64,000 nucleotides of DNA from Slackia piriformis YIT 12062 (GTDB lineage Bacteria; Actinomycetota; Coriobacteriia; Coriobacteriales; Eggerthellaceae): NCBI RefSeq assembly GCF_000296445.1, contig NZ_JH815198.1, positions 732,975 to 796,974 of the forward strand, read 5' to 3'. Of the stretch, positions 61,229-64,000 are shown in pieces (position 1 is the stretch's first letter; each line of letters begins with the position of its first letter). The translations under genes and the position numbers were made by a program. The notes beneath the pieces were generated by a model. The model searched no databases. It was not told the DNA's origin and worked only from the letters and a program-made list of their open reading frames with translations.

Positions 61229-62248
61229 ATGATTGCCATTGTTCGCGAAGGAATCACCCAAAACGGCCTCGATGAACTCTGCGAATACTTTAAAAGCCAG
61301 AACGTCCAGCCTCACGTAATCGTGGGCGAAAAGCAGACGGTTGTCGGCTTGATCGGCGATACGACTTCCATCGATATCCACCTGCTCGAATCCATGGACC
61401 AGATTGAGGCGGTTCGCAGGGTTTCCGAGCCTTTCAAGAAGGCGAATCGCAAGTTTCACCCCGACGATACCGTCGTCGAAGTCGGCGGCGTTGCATTCGG
61501 CGGCGGTAGCTTCCAGGTCATGGCGGGGCCGTGTTCTGTCGAAAGCGAAGAGCAGTGCATGATTATCGCCGAGGCGGCGAAGAAGTCTGGGGCGACGGTC
61601 TTTCGCGGCGGAGCCTTCAAGCCCCGCACGTCTCCCTATGCCTTCCAGGGAATGGGCAAGGATGGCCTTGACATTCTTGCCAAGGTGAAGCGTGAATTCG
61701 GCATACCTATCGTCTCTGAGATCATGGATGCGCGCGACCTTCCTTTGTTCGAGGATATCGACATCCTCCAGGTGGGCGCTCGTAATATGCAGAATTTCAC
61801 GCTCTTGAAAGAGCTTGGGAAAACCGACAAGCCCATCCTGCTCAAACGCGGCCTGGCGGCTACGATCGACGAATTGCTCATGGCGGCTGAGTACATCATG
61901 GCGAACGGCAACGAGCGCGTGATGTTGTGCGAGCGCGGCATTCGCTCCTACGACAAGCGCACCCGCAACGTCTTCGATGTTTCCGCCATTCCCGTTCTGC
62001 GCGAGCTCACGCACCTTCCCATCATTGCCGATCCCAGCCATGCAACGGGCTATACCCGCCTTGTCGCGCCCGTTGCCTATGCCGCAGCGGCGGCAGGTGC
62101 CGACGGCCTTGAGGTCGAAGTTCACCACGATCCCGCTCATGCGGCCTCCGACGGTGCCCAGGCGCTTCTGCCCGAGCAGTTCGACGAGATGATGAAGCGC
62201 CTCGCTCTGATTCGCTCGGCGGTGACCGAGCCCATCACGGAGGGGTAA
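61229..62248 (+). CDS. aroF: 3-deoxy-7-phosphoheptulonate (DAHP) synthase, type I-beta
   Basis: This first shikimate-pathway enzyme joins phosphoenolpyruvate and erythrose 4-phosphate. The 339-residue protein has an N-terminal ferredoxin-like regulatory domain (about 1-70, MIAIVREGITQNGLDELCEYF), as in Thermotoga DAHP synthase, where it mediates feedback inhibition. The barrel shows MAGPCSVESEEQ, FRGGAFKPRTSPYAFQG, QVGARNMQNF, LKRGLAATIDE, LCERGIRSYD and IADPSHATG. GAGAAAGG precedes the ATG. It heads aroF-tyrA-aroB. Confidence 0.95.
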   Translation: MIAIVREGITQNGLDELCEYFKSQNVQPHVIVGEKQTVVGLIGDTTSIDIHLLESMDQIEAVRRVSEPFKKANRKFHPDDTVVEVGGVAFGGGSFQVMAGPCSVESEEQCMIIAEAAKKSGATVFRGGAFKPRTSPYAFQGMGKDGLDILAKVKREFGIPIVSEIMDARDLPLFEDIDILQVGARNMQNFTLLKELGKTDKPILLKRGLAATIDELLMAAEYIMANGNERVMLCERGIRSYDKRTRNVFDVSAIPVLRELTHLPIIADPSHATGYTRLVAPVAYAAAAAGADGLEVEVHHDPAHAASDGAQALLPEQFDEMMKRLALIRSAVTEPITEG

Positions 62249-62250
62249 TT

Positions 62251-63234
62251 ATGCCTCGAACTTCTTTCGTCGTCCCCTTCGCTTCGTGCGAAACGAACAC
62301 AGTGGACACCCGTCCGCTTCTGGTGAATCAAAACGGGTTCGATGCGGCATCCATTGGCAATCCCCCCGCATCGCTGCGCCATATCGGCGTGGTTGGCCTC
62401 GGCCTTATCGGAGGCTCTTTTGCAAAAGCCTACGCCGATGCAGGCCTGCAAGTCTACGGCGCCGATATCGACGAACGGTCCCTTGCGGCGGCTACGGCCG
62501 AGGGCAGCATCGTCTCCGCGCTCGATGACAAAACCGTCGGGGAATGCGATTTGATTCTAATTGCCCTCTACCCCCAGGCTACCGTCGACTGGCTGCGCGA
62601 AATGGCGCCGAGAATCTCCAAAGACGCTCTTGTCATCGATTGCGGCGGCGTCAAGCGAAGCATCTGCCCCGATTGCTTCGCCCTTGCGGAACGGCACGGA
62701 TTCACCTTCCTCGGCGGACACCCCATGGCCGGTACGCATCGCAGCGGCTTCAGGGCCGCTCGTTCCGATCTGTACGCGGGGTCTCCCATGGTGCTTGTTC
62801 CTCCGCCGATTTACGATCCGTCCGTCATAGCTCGGGCGCAGGAGGCTCTTTCGGTCGTCGGCTTCGGGTCGTTTTCCGTCACGACGCCCGAAATGCACGA
62901 TCGCCTTATCGCGTACACTTCGCAGCTCGCGCACATCGTAAGCTCGGCGTTCGTCAAAAGCCCCACTTCCCAGAAACATCGCGGGTTTTCGGCGGGCAGC
63001 TATAAGGATCTGACGCGCGTTGCCGAGATGAACGCGCCCATGTGGACCGAGCTGTTTCTCGACAATGCCGACAACCTCGTCGAGGAGCTCGATTCTGTCG
63101 TGGAGCAGCTTCGGCTCTATCGCGAGGCTCTGGCCTCGCATGACGAAGAAACGCTCAAAGCGCTCATCGAGGAAGGGTCGGTGGCCAAATTGAAGGCCGA
63201 CGGTCGCTTTGCAGATGCCGAGGTGATCATGTGA
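62251..63234 (+). CDS. tyrA: prephenate dehydrogenase
   Basis: TyrA oxidatively decarboxylates prephenate to 4-hydroxyphenylpyruvate on the way to tyrosine. The 327-residue protein has a ~45-residue N-terminal extension, then the NAD-binding GVVGLGLIGGSFAKAYADAG, DCGGVKRSICPD, FLGGHPMAGTHRSGF and SQLAHIVSSAF. No ACT domain is seen. It starts two bases after aroF and overlaps aroB by four (GTGA). Arogenate dehydrogenase activity cannot be excluded. Confidence 0.92.
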   Translation: MPRTSFVVPFASCETNTVDTRPLLVNQNGFDAASIGNPPASLRHIGVVGLGLIGGSFAKAYADAGLQVYGADIDERSLAAATAEGSIVSALDDKTVGECDLILIALYPQATVDWLREMAPRISKDALVIDCGGVKRSICPDCFALAERHGFTFLGGHPMAGTHRSGFRAARSDLYAGSPMVLVPPPIYDPSVIARAQEALSVVGFGSFSVTTPEMHDRLIAYTSQLAHIVSSAFVKSPTSQKHRGFSAGSYKDLTRVAEMNAPMWTELFLDNADNLVEELDSVVEQLRLYREALASHDEETLKALIEEGSVAKLKADGRFADAEVIM

Positions 63235-64000
63235 GCATCGTTCATATTGAAGCTTCGAGGCCTTATGACGTTCTGATCGACGAGTGTACGCTCGATGAGG
63301 TGGGCGAACTGACGCGACGCGTCAGCGGGGGAGATGCCGCCTTCGTGGTGAGCGATACTCATGTGGCGCCTCTGTATCTCGACCGGGTTACGGAGTCGCT
63401 TCTCGAAGCGGGCTATCGAACCTCGTCGTTCGTCTTCGAGGCGGGCGAAGCCTCTAAGACGCTTCAGACGTATGCGGCCTGCCAAAGCGCGATGGCCGAA
63501 GCGGGGCTTACCCGTTCTTCCGTGGTCGTCGCGCTCGGCGGCGGAGTCGTGGGTGACCTGGCGGGTTTTGCGGCCGCTACCTATATGAGGGGGTGTTCCT
63601 GCATTCAGGTTCCTACCTCGTTGCTTTCCTGCGTCGATTCTTCGGTCGGAGGGAAAACCGCGGTCGACCTGCCTGAGGGAAAGAATCTCGTGGGGGCGTT
63701 CTTTCAGCCTGATGCGGTCCTCATAGACACCTCGCTGCTGGAAACCCTGCCGCATCATTTCTTCACCGACGGCTGCGCCGAGGTTCTGAAATACGGCGCT
63801 ATCGCAGACGAAGACCTTTTTTCGTTGCTGGAAAAACCGCTTGTCGCTCGCGACTCCCGTCTGAAAGAGGTCATTCGACGCTGCGTCGAAATCAAGCGCG
63901 ACATCGTCCAGGAAGACGAATTCGAACAGGGCCGCAGGCAGCTGCTCAACTTCGGCCACACGCTCGGGCATGCCATCGAGAGGTGTTCGAATTTCGAAAT
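63231..64000 (+). CDS. aroB: 3-dehydroquinate synthase (3' truncated by the window)
   Basis: AroB cyclises DAHP to 3-dehydroquinate. The 256 codons present start with GTG overlapping the tyrA stop. Visible are VVSDTHVAPLYLDRV, the NAD-binding GGGVVGDLAGFAAATYMRG, VPTSLLSCVDSSVGGKTAVDLPEGKNLVGAF, AEVLKYGAI and LNFGHTLGHAIE with metal-binding His. Family length is about 360 residues, so roughly 100 are missing at the end. Confidence 0.95.
   Translation, partial: MSIVHIEASRPYDVLIDECTLDEVGELTRRVSGGDAAFVVSDTHVAPLYLDRVTESLLEAGYRTSSFVFEAGEASKTLQTYAACQSAMAEAGLTRSSVVVALGGGVVGDLAGFAAATYMRGCSCIQVPTSLLSCVDSSVGGKTAVDLPEGKNLVGAFFQPDAVLIDTSLLETLPHHFFTDGCAEVLKYGAIADEDLFSLLEKPLVARDSRLKEVIRRCVEIKRDIVQEDEFEQGRRQLLNFGHTLGHAIERCSNFE

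Overview
The window looks like chromosome from a moderately high-GC anaerobic actinobacterium, most likely class Coriobacteriia (Eggerthellaceae-like). This is inferred from gene order (rpmF-plsX-rnc-smc-ftsY-ffh; gap-pgk-tpiA-gpmI), a TTG-started metK behind a SAM-I/SAM-IV-type riboswitch, a bacterial Elp3, and an iron-sulfur protein/ATP-grasp pair. No rRNA, tRNA, intact insertion sequence or CRISPR array was found.

Layout. 1-6.0 kb: the end of an unknown membrane protein, coaC, nth (minus strand), mfd and a membrane-anchored GH73 glucosaminidase. 6.1-12.7 kb: a BspA-like leucine-rich-repeat protein (minus), a MoxR ATPase/VWA-metallopeptidase-like pair, a pRiA4b ORF-3-like protein and a NifX-like protein. 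12.7-13.4 kb has no convincing gene. 13.4-16.6 kb: a LOG-family protein, elp3, and, divergent from elp3, a methyltransferase closely resembling eukaryotic Trm9/ABH8; together they suggest a eukaryote-like cm5U-to-mcm5U tRNA wobble modification route. 16.7-22.5 kb is an accessory island. It holds a lone Phd antitoxin with its palindromic operator, an unknown protein, a type II restriction-modification system (Eco47II/Sau96I type) whose methyltransferase carries a MerR-like HTH behind a 16-bp-arm palindrome, a Schlafen AlbA_2-domain protein, and decayed gene fragments.

22.5-31.2 kb: an operon of a multi-cluster 4Fe-4S protein and a glutathionylspermidine-synthase-like ATP-grasp ligase (minus), gltX, a DUF1461 membrane protein, metK with its riboswitch, and priA. 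31.4-40.3 kb: def-fmt-rsmB (RsmB has a ~258-residue RGG/GKPYG-like low-complexity extension), ogt, then rpe, a cysteine desulfurase, a PHP phosphatase, a Nif3-like protein and a C4 zinc-ribbon coiled-coil protein. 40.4-47.6 kb: rpmB, an Asp23-family protein, a FakA-like kinase, recG, rsmD, coaD, a coiled-coil protein, a DUF177 protein and rpmF.

47.8-56.1 kb: plsX-rnc-smc, then ftsY, ffh and a small membrane protein; this joins phospholipid initiation, RNA processing, chromosome organisation and the SRP pathway. 56.2-61.1 kb is the lower glycolytic cluster gap-pgk-tpiA-gpmI. 61.2-64.0 kb opens an aromatic amino acid operon, aroF-tyrA-aroB, behind a leader with several inverted repeats; aroB runs off the window.

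The most interesting points are the Elp3/Trm9-like pair, the HTH-fused methyltransferase with its palindrome and AlbA_2 neighbour, the 4Fe-4S/ATP-grasp operon, the RsmB extension, and the metK riboswitch that abuts the Shine-Dalgarno sequence.
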